A stretch of DNA of 35,513 nt from Sphingomonas sp. AR_OL41 (GCF_029911635.1 NZ_JARYTI010000048.1:1-35513), one strand, 5' to 3'. Positions 16,408-24,302 are shown, counted from the first letter of the stretch. Notes: a model not told the origin generated them from the sequence alone. Numbers and translations are program-made.

Positions 16408-17109
16408 TCAGACCGCTGTCCCGACCAGCATGCCGATGCCGGCGGTCAACGCCATCGCCAGCGCGCCCCAGAAGGTGACGCGGAGGGTCGCCTTCACCAC
16501 CGGTGCACCACCGGCCCGGGCGCCGACCGCACCAAGCAGCGCAAGGAACAGCAGCGACGCGACCGCTTCGATCGCGACGAGCATGTTGCGCGGCGTCATG
16601 ATCACGATCAGCAGCGGCAGCGCGGCACCGACGGTGAAGGTTGCGGCAGACGTGAACGCTGCCTGGATCGGTCGCGCGGTGGTCATGTCCGAAATGCCGA
16701 GTTCGTCATGCGCATGCGCGCCGAGCGCGTCCTTTGCCATCAGCTGTCGCGCCACTGTTTCCGCGATCGTCGGGTCGACGCCGCGCGCGGCATAGATGCC
16801 GGCCAGTTCGCGAACCTCGGCTTCGACATCCCCCGCCAGTTCGGCCCGTTCGCGCGCCAGATCGGCCTGTTCGGTGTCCGACTGCGAACTGACCGAGACA
16901 TATTCTCCCGCTGCCATCGACATCGCGCCCGCGACCAGCCCGGCGACGCCGGCGATCAGGATGTCGGCCGGCTTTGCCGCCGCCGCCGCGACGCCGATGA
17001 TCAGGCTGGCGGTCGAGACGATGCCGTCATTGGCGCCGAGAACGGCCGCGCGCAGCCAGCCGATCCGGGAAACCAGATGCCGTTCGGGGTGCAGATGTAG
17101 CCTAGTCAT
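16408..17109 (-). CDS. VIT1/CCC1 family Fe2+/Mn2+ transporter
   Basis: The 233-residue membrane protein matches the VIT1/CCC1 family in length and motifs. The first helix region reads WLRAAVLGANDGIVSTASLI, followed by AGLVAGAMSMAAGEYVSVSSQSDTE, the hallmark metal-binding helix of the family. A charged cytoplasmic helix-turn region (about 85-145, many Glu) precedes three C-terminal helices. Members move Fe2+ or Mn2+ out of the cytosol. It starts at ATG 17109, eight bases inside the end of the preceding cytochrome b561 gene, and is followed after 40 bases by the FNR/2Fe-2S gene. Placement within a redox operon suggests iron or manganese handling under oxidative or reductive stress. No ferritin-like domain is fused, but a rubrerythrin-like gene with the same promoter box lies about 4 kb away. 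Confidence 0.93.
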   Translation of the reverse strand: MTRLHLHPERHLVSRIGWLRAAVLGANDGIVSTASLIIGVAAAAAKPADILIAGVAGLVAGAMSMAAGEYVSVSSQSDTEQADLARERAELAGDVEAEVRELAGIYAARGVDPTIAETVARQLMAKDALGAHAHDELGISDMTTARPIQAAFTSAATFTVGAALPLLIVIMTPRNMLVAIEAVASLLFLALLGAVGARAGGAPVVKATLRVTFWGALAMALTAGIGMLVGTAV

Positions 17110-17812
17110 CGTCACGATCTCCTGCGTTGACTTCGGCGGCCGGGGCATGGGTGCCTGGCGTGAAGGCTGTCGGATCGGCGCGGGTGGCGCCATACGCAGA
17201 ACCACTGATAACCAGGGCGGCGATCGGCATCGCGAGCGGCAATGGCGGGCGGGCATCGGTCACACCGGGGTGGAGGTCGGCGCGCTTCTTGCCGGTGATG
17301 AAGGCGATGATGAGATTCTCGCGCGTCAGCAGCGACATGGCGATGACGGCAATGACGTGCAGCGCGACCAGGGCGAGCAACGCATTGGACAGCGCCTCGT
17401 GCAGCCCCTCGCCAGCGTCGCCGCGCAGCGTCACGCCGGAATAGACGATCGCAACGACCATGCCGAGCAGCGCCACGATCGCCATGCCGCCGAGCGCGTT
17501 GTGACCGACGGACCGCTCGGGGTGGCCCGAGAACAGGCGGGCGAGATGGTGAGCGATGCGGTGGGGCTTGAGAAAGTCGGTGAAGCGGGCATGCTCGCCC
17601 CCGACAAGGCCCCATATCACGCGAAAGACGATCAGCAGTGCCGCGACCCATCCGGCAGTCCGATGCCATGGCGTCAGCTGGCTTTCTTCCTCGGCGGACA
17701 GGAAAGCGATCAGGATGGTCGCCGCCAACAGCCAGTGAAACAGCCGCAGGGGCAAATCCCACACACGGACGGTACCGCTCGGCCGGGCAACGGGGTTCGA
17801 CAGGTCTGACAT
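17102..17812 (-). CDS. Cytochrome b561, Ni-Fe hydrogenase b-subunit type (first of the redox operon)
   Basis: The 236-residue protein has the four-helix b561 fold: VWDLPLRLFHWLLAATIL near the N-terminus with a heme-ligand His, WHRTAGWVAALLIVFRVIWG, VGHNALGGMAIVALLGMV, and LHEALSNALLALVALHVIAV. After the fold, an extra C-terminal hydrophobic segment (LAMPIAALVISGSAYG) and an acidic end are present. It would shuttle electrons between a quinone or reductase and a periplasmic partner. ATG 17812 is chosen because AGGAGG lies five bases upstream; the GTG two codons earlier would abut that site. The gene opens a unit with VIT, reductase, diheme b and octaheme c genes. A response-regulator-type box (17848-17864) lies 35 bases upstream of the start. 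It is a paralogue of the cytochrome at 19883-20485. Confidence 0.92.
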   Translation of the reverse strand: MSDLSNPVARPSGTVRVWDLPLRLFHWLLAATILIAFLSAEEESQLTPWHRTAGWVAALLIVFRVIWGLVGGEHARFTDFLKPHRIAHHLARLFSGHPERSVGHNALGGMAIVALLGMVVAIVYSGVTLRGDAGEGLHEALSNALLALVALHVIAVIAMSLLTRENLIIAFITGKKRADLHPGVTDARPPLPLAMPIAALVISGSAYGATRADPTAFTPGTHAPAAEVNAGDRDDD

Positions 17813-17847
17813 GGGCACCTCCTAGAGCGAGGCAATGGTCCCAAGTC

Positions 17848-17864
17848 CTGACAGATACCTGACG
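17848..17864 (-). promoter_or_regulatory. Putative OmpR-type response-regulator box for the cytochrome/VIT/octaheme operon
   Basis: On the minus strand it reads CGTCAG-GTATC-TGTCAG, two half-sites in direct repeat with 11-bp period. It lies 35 bases before ATG 17812, in the 88-base gap after the sensor kinase gene. It matches the boxes at 20838-20854 and 20913-20929. The short distance to the start codon leaves little room for a promoter downstream of the box, so it could overlap the -35 or -10 region; activation and repression are both possible. Confidence 0.6.
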
Positions 17865-17900
17865 CGGGCGGCGAATGCGCCCGTCACCGGATGAGTCTCG

Positions 17901-19223
17901 TCAGGTTGTGGGCACGAAGCTGACGCGGAACAGGGCGCCGCCGCCGGGCGGATTTTCCACGGTGATCGCGCCGCCATGTGCCTGGGCGAGGCGCTGGACG
18001 ATGCCCAGGCCGAGGCCCGCGCCCTCCGCCTTGCGGCGGTCCCCGCGCCAGAAACGCTCGAAGATATGCGGCAGGTCGTCTTCGGCGATGCCGTGGCCAT
18101 AATCACGCACGCTGAGTTGCGGGCCGGGGCCTGCCGTCACGTCAATCGGTGTTTCGCCGGGGGCGTGGGCGAGCGCATTGTCGATCAGATTGCGATAGAT
18201 GCGGTAGATCGCCTCGGCATGGCCGAGAACGCGCGTATCGCCGATCGCGTCGAAACGCAGGTCGCGATTAACGTCGAAGACCTTCGGCGCCATCGCCGCG
18301 ACGACCTCACGACCGATATCGGCGAGATCGACCGGGACATTCGGTTCCACGGCCAGAGCGTCGGCCTGGGCGAGATCGAGCATCTGGCCGACGAGGCGGG
18401 TCATGTGCTGGGTGTCGGCCTGCAAATCGTCGCGCAACTTGCTCGGCGGCAGGCGATCGAGCGACAGCTGCATGATCGACAGCGGCGTGCGCAATTCGTG
18501 CGCGGCATTGGCGGTGAAGCTGCGCAATATGGCCATCGATTCATCCAGCCGCGTCAGCGCGCGATTGACCGCACGCACCAGCGTGTTGACTTCGCGTGGC
18601 TCGGGCGCCTCCGAAAGGCGGAGCAGGATATTCTCCGGGTCGAGCGCGTCGACCTCGGTCTCGGCTCGTCGGAGCGGCTGGAGCACGCGGCGTACGGCGA
18701 CGATGTTGAAGATCAGCAGCAGCAGCGACAGCGGAATGAGCGGCAGCACGACGTGCTGGACGATCTCGTTCACGATCACCGGGACATAGGGCCGGATGCC
18801 GTCGCCCTCGAACTGCATGAACAGCCAGCGCTGTCTGCCTTCGTGAACGACCGAGCGGACCCCGGAGATGCGGAAGCCGCCGGGAATCCGTTCGCGCCTT
18901 GTCCAGTCCATCAATGTGCCCGATGCGACGGTCGAAGCGCTACCTCTCAAGGCTTGAGGATCGATGAAGCGCACCGACCAATGCTCGGCGGCTGGTGGTC
19001 CGGCGAGCAGGTCGGGGGAAGGCGTTGCGCCTGATTGCGCCTTGCTCGCCTCCAATGTGAGGAGTTCCTGGGCAAGTGACTCCGGCTGGCTGCTATAGGT
19101 GATCACGACGATTGCCACGTCGAGTAGCGCAAACAGCAAGGTGAACGCGGCAAGCCGGGTCGCGATCTGCCGGAAAAGGGTCGGCCCGCCTGGTCCCTTG
19201 CGACTGTTGCCCGCCTTATCCAT
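17901..19223 (-). CDS. Two-component sensor histidine kinase
   Basis: The 440-residue kinase has membrane helices at about 24-43 and 157-177 with a roughly 110-residue periplasmic sensor region between them. A HAMP-like linker follows (VRRVLQPLRRAETEVDALDP), then the H-box FTANAAHELRTPLS with phospho-accepting His242. The ATP-binding part has the N-box RNLIDNALAHA (Asn345/349), G1 box DYGHGI (374-379), FERFWRGD and G2 box GAGLGLGI. The organisation is that of QseC/PmrB-type kinases. The start ATG 19223 overlaps the regulator's stop by eight bases, so the pair is co-translated. Its likely partner is the adjacent regulator. What it senses is unknown; the presence of PepSY and cytochrome b genes in the same operon suggests an envelope redox, metal or peroxide cue. 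Confidence 0.95.
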   Translation of the reverse strand: MDKAGNSRKGPGGPTLFRQIATRLAAFTLLFALLDVAIVVITYSSQPESLAQELLTLEASKAQSGATPSPDLLAGPPAAEHWSVRFIDPQALRGSASTVASGTLMDWTRRERIPGGFRISGVRSVVHEGRQRWLFMQFEGDGIRPYVPVIVNEIVQHVVLPLIPLSLLLLIFNIVAVRRVLQPLRRAETEVDALDPENILLRLSEAPEPREVNTLVRAVNRALTRLDESMAILRSFTANAAHELRTPLSIMQLSLDRLPPSKLRDDLQADTQHMTRLVGQMLDLAQADALAVEPNVPVDLADIGREVVAAMAPKVFDVNRDLRFDAIGDTRVLGHAEAIYRIYRNLIDNALAHAPGETPIDVTAGPGPQLSVRDYGHGIAEDDLPHIFERFWRGDRRKAEGAGLGLGIVQRLAQAHGGAITVENPPGGGALFRVSFVPTT

Positions 19224-19902
19224 CGGCGGTGACGGGCGCGAACAACGCATATCCGACGCCGTGCACGGTGCGGATCTGCACATCGGCATCGGCCGCTGCG
19301 AGCCGTTTGCGCAGCCGCGACACCGATGCCTCGAGCGCGTTGGGCGTGACCTCGGCATCCATCGAATAGAGCGCCCCTTCGAGCACCGGCTTGGCGACGA
19401 CATGGCCGGCGCGACGCAACAGGCATTCGAGCAAATCGACCTCTCGCGGCGTCGCATCGACGTGCATGTCGGCCACCGTTACTGCGCGCGCGGCGGAATC
19501 GAGCATGACGTTGCCGACCGTAAGATGGGTGCCGAGCGATGCGCCGGGGCGTCGCAGCAGGGCACGGCATCGCGCGGCGAGTTCCGGGGTCTGGAACGGC
19601 TTGACCAGATAGTCATCGGCGCCCGCATCGAGGCCGAGCACGCGGTCGTCGAGGCCGCCGCGCGCGGTGAGGATGAGAATGGGGATCATGTCCTTGCGCC
19701 GCCGCAAGGCGCGGACGAGATCAAGGCCTTCGCCATCGGGCAGGCCGAGGTCGAGCAGCAGGATATCATAGTCGTTGACCCGCAACGCACTTTCCGCGCC
19801 TTCGACGGTTTCGCACCAATCGACCGCGAAGCCCTGCCGATCGAGCCCCTCGCGGATCAGGCTCGCCAGTCGTGCACTATCCTCAACCAGTAACAGGCGC
19901 AT
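19216..19902 (-). CDS. OmpR-family response regulator
   Basis: The 228-residue protein has a receiver domain (1-115) with acidic pocket EDS (7-9), phosphorylated Asp51 in LLLDLGLPDG, Thr79 and Lys101 in LVKPF. The C-terminal winged-helix DNA-binding domain (about 125-222) includes ATPREVDLLECLLRRAG, the recognition-helix region NALEASVSRLRKRL and the wing RTVHGVGYAL. OmpR-family regulators bind head-to-tail direct repeats spaced by about one helical turn. Exactly such repeats (CGTCAG-N5-CGTCAG, period 11) occur at its own operon promoter, at the divergent rubrerythrin-like gene and at the downstream redox operon, so I propose it binds them. The ATG lies 20 bases inside the cytochrome b gene, implying coupled translation. 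Confidence 0.95.
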   Translation of the reverse strand: MRLLLVEDSARLASLIREGLDRQGFAVDWCETVEGAESALRVNDYDILLLDLGLPDGEGLDLVRALRRRKDMIPILILTARGGLDDRVLGLDAGADDYLVKPFQTPELAARCRALLRRPGASLGTHLTVGNVMLDSAARAVTVADMHVDATPREVDLLECLLRRAGHVVAKPVLEGALYSMDAEVTPNALEASVSRLRKRLAAADADVQIRTVHGVGYALFAPVTADG

Positions 19903-20485
19903 GATCGATGTCCGTTCCCGCTGCCGCCCGCTTGTACCCGGTTATCATCGATAATGGCAGATTCTCGCGGTGCCGTATGCTTTCGGTGATCGCGCCGATG
20001 ACGTGCAGTGCGACCGCGACGATCAGCAGGTTGGCGGCAACCTCGTGCAGCGTCTCGACCCAGGCGACGCCCCAGAAGCGGTCCAGCCCCATCATCCAGC
20101 CCGATGTGCCGACAGCCGCAAGCAGCATCAGCAGCACGACGATCATCACGGCACCAGCCGGATTATGCCCGACGAAACGTGGTTCGCGCCGTTGCAGCAT
20201 GGCACGCAGGTAGGCGAAAAGCCCGCGCGGGCCGGGGATGAAGCGCGAAAAGCGCGCGTGGCCACGACCGACGATGCCCCAGCCAAGCCGAACGATCAGC
20301 GCCGCCACGACGACATAACCGACATAGATGTGCGGATTCTCGTCGTGGCGGAGCAATGTCAGGTTGGCGATCACGCCAGCCGCCACCGTCCAATGGAAGA
20401 GGCGGACGATCGGGTCCCAGACTTTCGTTCGGCCTGTGCCGGGCCGCAGCGATGCGCGATCCGGTGTGATGGTGGCTTGGGTCAT
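19883..20485 (-). CDS. Cytochrome b561, Ni-Fe hydrogenase b-subunit type (in the two-component operon)
   Basis: The 200-residue protein has the same four-helix b561 fold as the copy at 17102-17812: VWDPIVRLFHWTVAAGVI, the second helix VGYVVVAALIVRLGWGIVG, VGHNPAGAVMIVVLLMLLA and LHEVAANLLIVAVALHVIGA, with conserved heme-ligand histidines. It ends without the extra C-terminal hydrophobic segment of that copy. It is the second gene of the operon, two bases after the PepSY stop, and overlaps the regulator start by 20 bases. In many proteobacteria a PepSY protein, a b561 and a QseBC-like two-component pair occur together, suggesting that the cytochrome and PepSY protein belong to the sensing or output of that pathway. 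The exact redox partner is unknown. Confidence 0.93.
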   Translation of the reverse strand: MTQATITPDRASLRPGTGRTKVWDPIVRLFHWTVAAGVIANLTLLRHDENPHIYVGYVVVAALIVRLGWGIVGRGHARFSRFIPGPRGLFAYLRAMLQRREPRFVGHNPAGAVMIVVLLMLLAAVGTSGWMMGLDRFWGVAWVETLHEVAANLLIVAVALHVIGAITESIRHRENLPLSMITGYKRAAAGTDIDHAPVTG

Positions 20486-20487
20486 CG

Positions 20488-20769
20488 TCAGTCGATGTTG
20501 TTCTGAACAATCGCACCGCTCACCGGGTTGAAGTAAACCTCGGCGCGCTTGCCGTCCTTGGTGTGCGCGTAAATCTCGTAGCAACTGCCCGACACCTGGA
20601 AGACCTTGATGTCGCGATAGCCCATCCGCGCGATCTTCGCCTTCATCTGTGCCTGAGTAAGCCACTTGCCCTGCGGCTGGTTCGTACACACCGGCGCAGC
20701 AACTGCCATCGACGCGGCAGAGAGTGCGGCGGCGGTAAGGAGAATCTTCAAGCAAGTCGAACGACGCAT
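20488..20769 (-). CDS. Exported PepSY-domain protein
   Basis: This 93-residue protein has a signal peptide (about residues 1-25, ending VAA) and one PepSY-like domain: KWLTQAQMKAKIARMGYRDI, then VSGSCYEIYAHTKDGKRAEVYFNPVSGAIV. Two cysteines, one near the mature N-terminus (PVCTNQ) and one in GSCYEIY, could form a disulfide. Single-domain PepSY proteins are periplasmic and commonly encoded with b561 cytochromes and two-component systems, though their biochemical role is not settled. It is the first gene of the operon. ATG 20769 has AAGGA seven bases upstream. The box at 20838-20854 lies 68 bases before the start, with a 17-base palindrome (20795-20811) in between. Confidence 0.9.
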   Translation of the reverse strand: MRRSTCLKILLTAAALSAASMAVAAPVCTNQPQGKWLTQAQMKAKIARMGYRDIKVFQVSGSCYEIYAHTKDGKRAEVYFNPVSGAIVQNNID

Positions 20770-20794
20770 TCTCGCAATCCTTTGTCAGGTCCGC

Positions 20795-20811
20795 AGGGCG
20801 ACGATCGCCCT
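20795..20811. promoter_or_regulatory. AGGGCGA-CGA-TCGCCCT palindrome in the PepSY operon leader
   Basis: A perfect seven-base inverted repeat with three-base loop sits between the regulator box and the PepSY start codon. It may be a short leader hairpin or an operator. No T-run follows, so it is not an obvious terminator. Confidence 0.35.
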
Positions 20812-20837
20812 GAGCTTGCCCGGACTGCGCCGGAGCG

Positions 20838-20854
20838 CTGACGAAAAGCTGACG
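20838..20854 (-). promoter_or_regulatory. Putative OmpR-type response-regulator box for the PepSY/two-component operon
   Basis: On the minus strand it reads CGTCAG-CTTTT-CGTCAG, a perfect direct repeat with 11-bp period, 68 bases upstream of the PepSY start. It implies autoregulation of the two-component operon. Together with the box at 20913-20929 it forms a symmetrical divergent control region with 58 bases between the boxes. Confidence 0.65.
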
Positions 20855-20912
20855 GCCAATGCAAAAGCCGTTCGGCGACCATAGCAAGCCCCTGCGGATT
20901 TTGTCGGTCGCG

Positions 20913-20929
20913 CGTCAGGAGCCCGTCAG
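20913..20929 (+). promoter_or_regulatory. Putative OmpR-type response-regulator box for the rubrerythrin-like gene
   Basis: On the plus strand it reads CGTCAG-GAGCC-CGTCAG, a perfect direct repeat with 11-bp period, 58 bases upstream of ATG 20988. It has the same orientation relative to its gene as the two other boxes, supporting joint control by the adjacent OmpR-family regulator. Confidence 0.65.
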
Positions 20930-20987
20930 CAGCTTGGTCGAGAAACCACCCGCCGCGACCACCAGCGGTGTTTTCGGAGACCCGATC

Positions 20988-21464
20988 ATGAACAAGATCC
21001 TGCTCACGGCCGCGACGAGCGTGGCGGTACTTCTTTCCGGCAGCGTTCTCGCTGCTCCACCGGCGGAGCAGCCGCTGGCCGCGCAGACGCGGGCGAATCT
21101 CGAAGCAGCGATGCACGGCGAAGCCTATGCCAATCTCAAATATCTGCGCTACGCCGAACAGGCCGACGCCGCCGGAAAGCCCGCGCTGGCCAAGCTTTTC
21201 CGTGAGTCGGCCAATATCGAGGCGAACGAACATTTCGATCGCGAAGCGCAGGCGCTGCAGCTCGGCGGCACGAATGCGGCCAATCTCGAAGATGCGATGG
21301 CCGGCGAGCATTACGAGAACATCACGATGTACATCAATTTCGCGCGCGAAGCCGAAGCCAGCGGCGACCTGAAGGTCGCGGCCATGTTCCGGCAGATCGC
21401 GGTCGATGAGGGGACGCACTACGACGCCTACAAGGCGGCGCTGGCCAAGCTCTCCAGCAAATAA
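20988..21464 (+). CDS. Exported rubrerythrin-like diiron protein
   Basis: The 158-residue protein begins with a signal peptide (about 1-23, ending VLAA). The mature part is a four-helix ferritin-like domain with likely iron ligands Glu45, Glu78 or Glu81, His82, Glu107, Glu110, Glu141 and His144. The key patterns are HGEAYANLKY, IEANEHF, AGEHYENITMY and DEGTHYDAY. There is no rubredoxin domain, so electrons must come from another protein. Rubrerythrins reduce hydrogen peroxide; export to the periplasm is less usual. ATG 20988 follows GGAG with an eight-base gap; a longer open N-terminus would bury this signal peptide and is rejected. It diverges from the PepSY operon and carries the same regulator box, which links it to the cytochrome systems. 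Peroxidase or iron-binding function is inference. Confidence 0.9.
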   Translation: MNKILLTAATSVAVLLSGSVLAAPPAEQPLAAQTRANLEAAMHGEAYANLKYLRYAEQADAAGKPALAKLFRESANIEANEHFDREAQALQLGGTNAANLEDAMAGEHYENITMYINFAREAEASGDLKVAAMFRQIAVDEGTHYDAYKAALAKLSSK

Positions 21465-21505
21465 TCCAGTGCGTGGCGTTGCCCGCTTTACCGCTTGCAG
21501 CGCCC

Positions 21506-21544
21506 AAAAAAGAAGAACGCGGCGATCATTCGATCGCCGCGTTC
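21506..21544 (-). terminator. Intrinsic terminator of clpA
   Basis: Perfect 13-base arms (21515-21527 and 21532-21544) with an ATTC loop are followed on the minus strand by TTC and six T residues (21511-21506). It lies 43 bases past the clpA stop and faces the converging rubrerythrin-like gene. Confidence 0.9.
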
Positions 21545-21587
21545 CCGGTCCAGGTCGGCGGGCGCATCCGCACCCGCCGCCGTCATT

Positions 21588-23909
21588 TTACTTGGCCTCG
21601 ATCTTCGGCTCGGCCTTGCCCTTCTTCTTGGGCTTTTTGGGCGGGGCGCCGACCACTTCGAACGACATGGCGCCGTCCTTCAGCTTGACCGTCACCTCGC
21701 CGCCATGGACGAGCTTGCCGAACAGCAGTTCCTCGGCGAGCGGCTGCTTGATCTTCTCCTGGATCAGGCGGCCCATCGGGCGTGCGCCATACAGCTTGTC
21801 ATAGCCCTTGGTGGTGAGCCACGCCTTGGCCTCGTCGTCGAGCTTGATGTGGACGTTGCGGTCGGCCAGCTGCAGCTCGAGCTGCAGGATGAACTTGTCG
21901 ACCACGCGCGCCACGACTTCCGGCGGCAGATAACCGAACGGGACGATCGCATCGAGCCGGTTGCGAAATTCCGGCGTGAACATCTTCTGCACCGCCTGCT
22001 CGTCCTCGCCCTCGCGGGTGAGGTTGCCGAAGCCGAGCGTCTCGCGCGCCATGTCCGACGCGCCGGCATTGGTCGTCATGATCAGGATGATGTTCCTGAA
22101 ATCGACGGTCTTGCCGTGGTGGTCGGTGAGCTTGCCGTTGTCCATCACCTGCAACAGGATGTTGAACAGGTCGGGATGCGCCTTCTCGATCTCGTCGAGC
22201 AGCAGCACGGCGTGCGGCTGCTGGTCGACCGCATCGGTCAGCAGGCCGCCCTGGTCATAGCCGACATAGCCGGGAGGCGCGCCGATCAGCCGGCTGACCG
22301 AATGGCGCTCCATATATTCCGACATGTCGAAACGCTGCAGCGGGATGCCCATGATCGTCGCCAGCTGGCGCGCGACCTCGGTCTTGCCGACGCCGGTCGG
22401 GCCGGTGAACAGATAGTTGCCGATCGGCTTGTCGGGATCGCGCAGGCCGGCGCGGCTGAGCTTGATCGCCGAGGCGAGCTTCTCGATCGCGGCATTCTGG
22501 CCGAACACGACGCGCTTCAGGTCGGTGTCGAGGCTTTCCAGCGCCTTGGTATCGTCGGCCGAAACCGATTTCGGCGGGATGCGCGCCATGGTCGCGATGA
22601 CCTGCTCGATCTCGCGCGTGGTGATCGTCTTCTTGCGCTTGGCCAGCGGCACCAGCATCTGCATCGCGCCGACCTCGTCGATCACGTCGATCGCCTTGTC
22701 GGGCAGCTTGCGATCGTTGATGTAGCGTGCCGACAGCTCGACCGCCGACTTGATCGCGTCGGGCGTGTATTTGACCGAGTGATGCTGTTCGAAGGCGGTG
22801 CGCAGGCCGGTGAGGATCTTGATCGTGTCCTCGATCGTCGGCTCGTTGACGTCGATCTTCTGGAAGCGCCGCAGCAGCGCGCGATCCTTCTCGAAATGGT
22901 TGCGGAATTCCTTGTAGGTGGTCGAGCCGATGCAGCGGATCGTGCCGCCCGACAAGGCCGGCTTGAGCAGGTTCGACGCATCCATTGCGCCGCCGCTGGT
23001 CGCGCCGGCACCGATCACGGTGTGGATCTCGTCGATGAACAGGATCGCGTCGGGCAGCTTTTCGAGCTCGTTGACGACCGCCTTCAGCCGCTCCTCGAAA
23101 TCGCCGCGATAACGGGTGCCGGCGAGCAGCGCGCCCATGTCGAGCGAGTAGATCACCGCCGGGAGCAGCACCTCGGGCACCGCGCCTTCGATGATCTTGC
23201 GCGCGAGGCCTTCGGCGATGGCGGTCTTGCCGACGCCGGGATCACCGACATAGAGCGGGTTGTTCTTTGAGCGGCGGCACAGGATCTGGATCGTGCGATC
23301 GACCTCGGCCATGCGCCCGATCAGCGGATCGACCTTGCCGTTGCGCGCCTTCTCGTTGAGGTCGACGCAGAACTGCTTGAGCGCGGACTCGCTCTTGCCC
23401 TTGGTCTCGCCCTTTTCCTTCTTGGCCTCGTCGTCGGCGCCCTTGGGGGTGACCGCCTCGGTCGGGGTGCCGCCCTTGCCGACGCCGTGGCTGATGAAGC
23501 TGACCGCATCGAGCCGGCTCATGTCCTGCTGCTGCAGGAAATAGACCGCATAGCTCTCGCGCTCGCTGAACAGCGCGACGAGCACATTGGCGCCGGTCAC
23601 TTCGTCGCGGCCCGAGGACTGGACGTGGAGGATGGCGCGCTGGACGACGCGCTGGAAGCCCGAGGTCGGCGACGGATCGGTCGCGGCATCGACCTTCAGC
23701 GCCTCGAGCTCGGTGTCGAGATAATGCGCGACGGTGGTCTTGAGCTCGGCCGTGTCGACGCCGCACGCCGTCATGACCTTGGAGCCATGCTCGTCGTCGA
23801 TCAGCGCGAGCAGCAGATGCTCGAGCGTGGCATATTCATGGCGGCGCGACGATGCGGCCTCGAGGGCCTTGTGCAGCGTGGTTTCGAGCGCGGAGGCAAA
23901 AGATGGCAT
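21588..23909 (-). CDS. clpA: ATP-dependent Clp protease ATP-binding subunit ClpA
   Basis: The 773-residue AAA+ unfoldase feeds proteins into ClpP. It shows the N-domain repeats (LEHLLLALIDDEHGSKVM), first Walker A GDPGVGKTAIAEG with Walker B AILFIDEIHTVIG, second Walker A FTGPTGVGKTEVARQL with LLLDEIEKAHPDL, and FTPEFRNRLDAIV. The ClpP-contacting tripeptide region reads LGF, in the place of the IGL/IGF loop. A linker rich in Lys and Glu (about 150-170) and a Lys/Pro-rich C-terminal tail are extensions. The adaptor gene clpS, often directly upstream in alphaproteobacteria, is not seen here. The 127-base upstream gap contains a CTTG-N18-CCGACAT sequence on the minus strand (about 23962-23990) that loosely resembles a heat-shock promoter; this is weak. 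Confidence 0.97.
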   Translation of the reverse strand: MPSFASALETTLHKALEAASSRRHEYATLEHLLLALIDDEHGSKVMTACGVDTAELKTTVAHYLDTELEALKVDAATDPSPTSGFQRVVQRAILHVQSSGRDEVTGANVLVALFSERESYAVYFLQQQDMSRLDAVSFISHGVGKGGTPTEAVTPKGADDEAKKEKGETKGKSESALKQFCVDLNEKARNGKVDPLIGRMAEVDRTIQILCRRSKNNPLYVGDPGVGKTAIAEGLARKIIEGAVPEVLLPAVIYSLDMGALLAGTRYRGDFEERLKAVVNELEKLPDAILFIDEIHTVIGAGATSGGAMDASNLLKPALSGGTIRCIGSTTYKEFRNHFEKDRALLRRFQKIDVNEPTIEDTIKILTGLRTAFEQHHSVKYTPDAIKSAVELSARYINDRKLPDKAIDVIDEVGAMQMLVPLAKRKKTITTREIEQVIATMARIPPKSVSADDTKALESLDTDLKRVVFGQNAAIEKLASAIKLSRAGLRDPDKPIGNYLFTGPTGVGKTEVARQLATIMGIPLQRFDMSEYMERHSVSRLIGAPPGYVGYDQGGLLTDAVDQQPHAVLLLDEIEKAHPDLFNILLQVMDNGKLTDHHGKTVDFRNIILIMTTNAGASDMARETLGFGNLTREGEDEQAVQKMFTPEFRNRLDAIVPFGYLPPEVVARVVDKFILQLELQLADRNVHIKLDDEAKAWLTTKGYDKLYGARPMGRLIQEKIKQPLAEELLFGKLVHGGEVTVKLKDGAMSFEVVGAPPKKPKKKGKAEPKIEAK

Positions 23910-24036
23910 TACAAATCTACTCCATGCGGGCCGCAGCGATACAGACGGCCCTTTCCTCTCATGTCGGAAGTCCGACCGTCCGCATCAAGCACTTGAAACT
24001 CGCCCCGGTTGCGATAGCGGCCAGAGCGAGCGGCGC

Positions 24037-24234
24037 TCATCTTCTAAATAGCTGATCTGCGCTTGCGCGATGGTTAACGGCGCGTTCAATTTTACCGCGC
24101 GCCCTGACGATTTCCGCCTCGAGTGCCGCGATCCGCGCCTCGAGCTCAGCCACCGACAGCGGATCGAGGTCCTGCCGCATCAGCTCGCTGAGCGGGTCAC
24201 CGGATTTTTTCGGCAGGAACTCGTCAGGATCCAT
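24037..24234 (-). CDS. DUF1192 family small protein
   Basis: This 65-residue protein (ATG 24234) matches the alphaproteobacterial DUF1192 family. It has a short N-terminal MDPDEFLPKK, then PLSELMRQDLDPLSVAELEARIAALEAEIVRARGKI, a predicted coiled coil, ending with a conserved HRASADQLFRR. Function unknown; such proteins commonly neighbour a quinone oxidoreductase gene, as here, where the latter diverges 68 bases away. The start is chosen at the family-typical MDPDEF; an earlier in-frame start would add 12 unrelated residues. Confidence 0.88.
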   Translation of the reverse strand: MDPDEFLPKKSGDPLSELMRQDLDPLSVAELEARIAALEAEIVRARGKIERAVNHRASADQLFRR

Positions 24235-24302
24235 GGCCAGCAACGTTGACCGGCGGTGGCACGATGTCAATAAGGCGGCGGGCCAGATATGCGGACAAGT
24301 CG

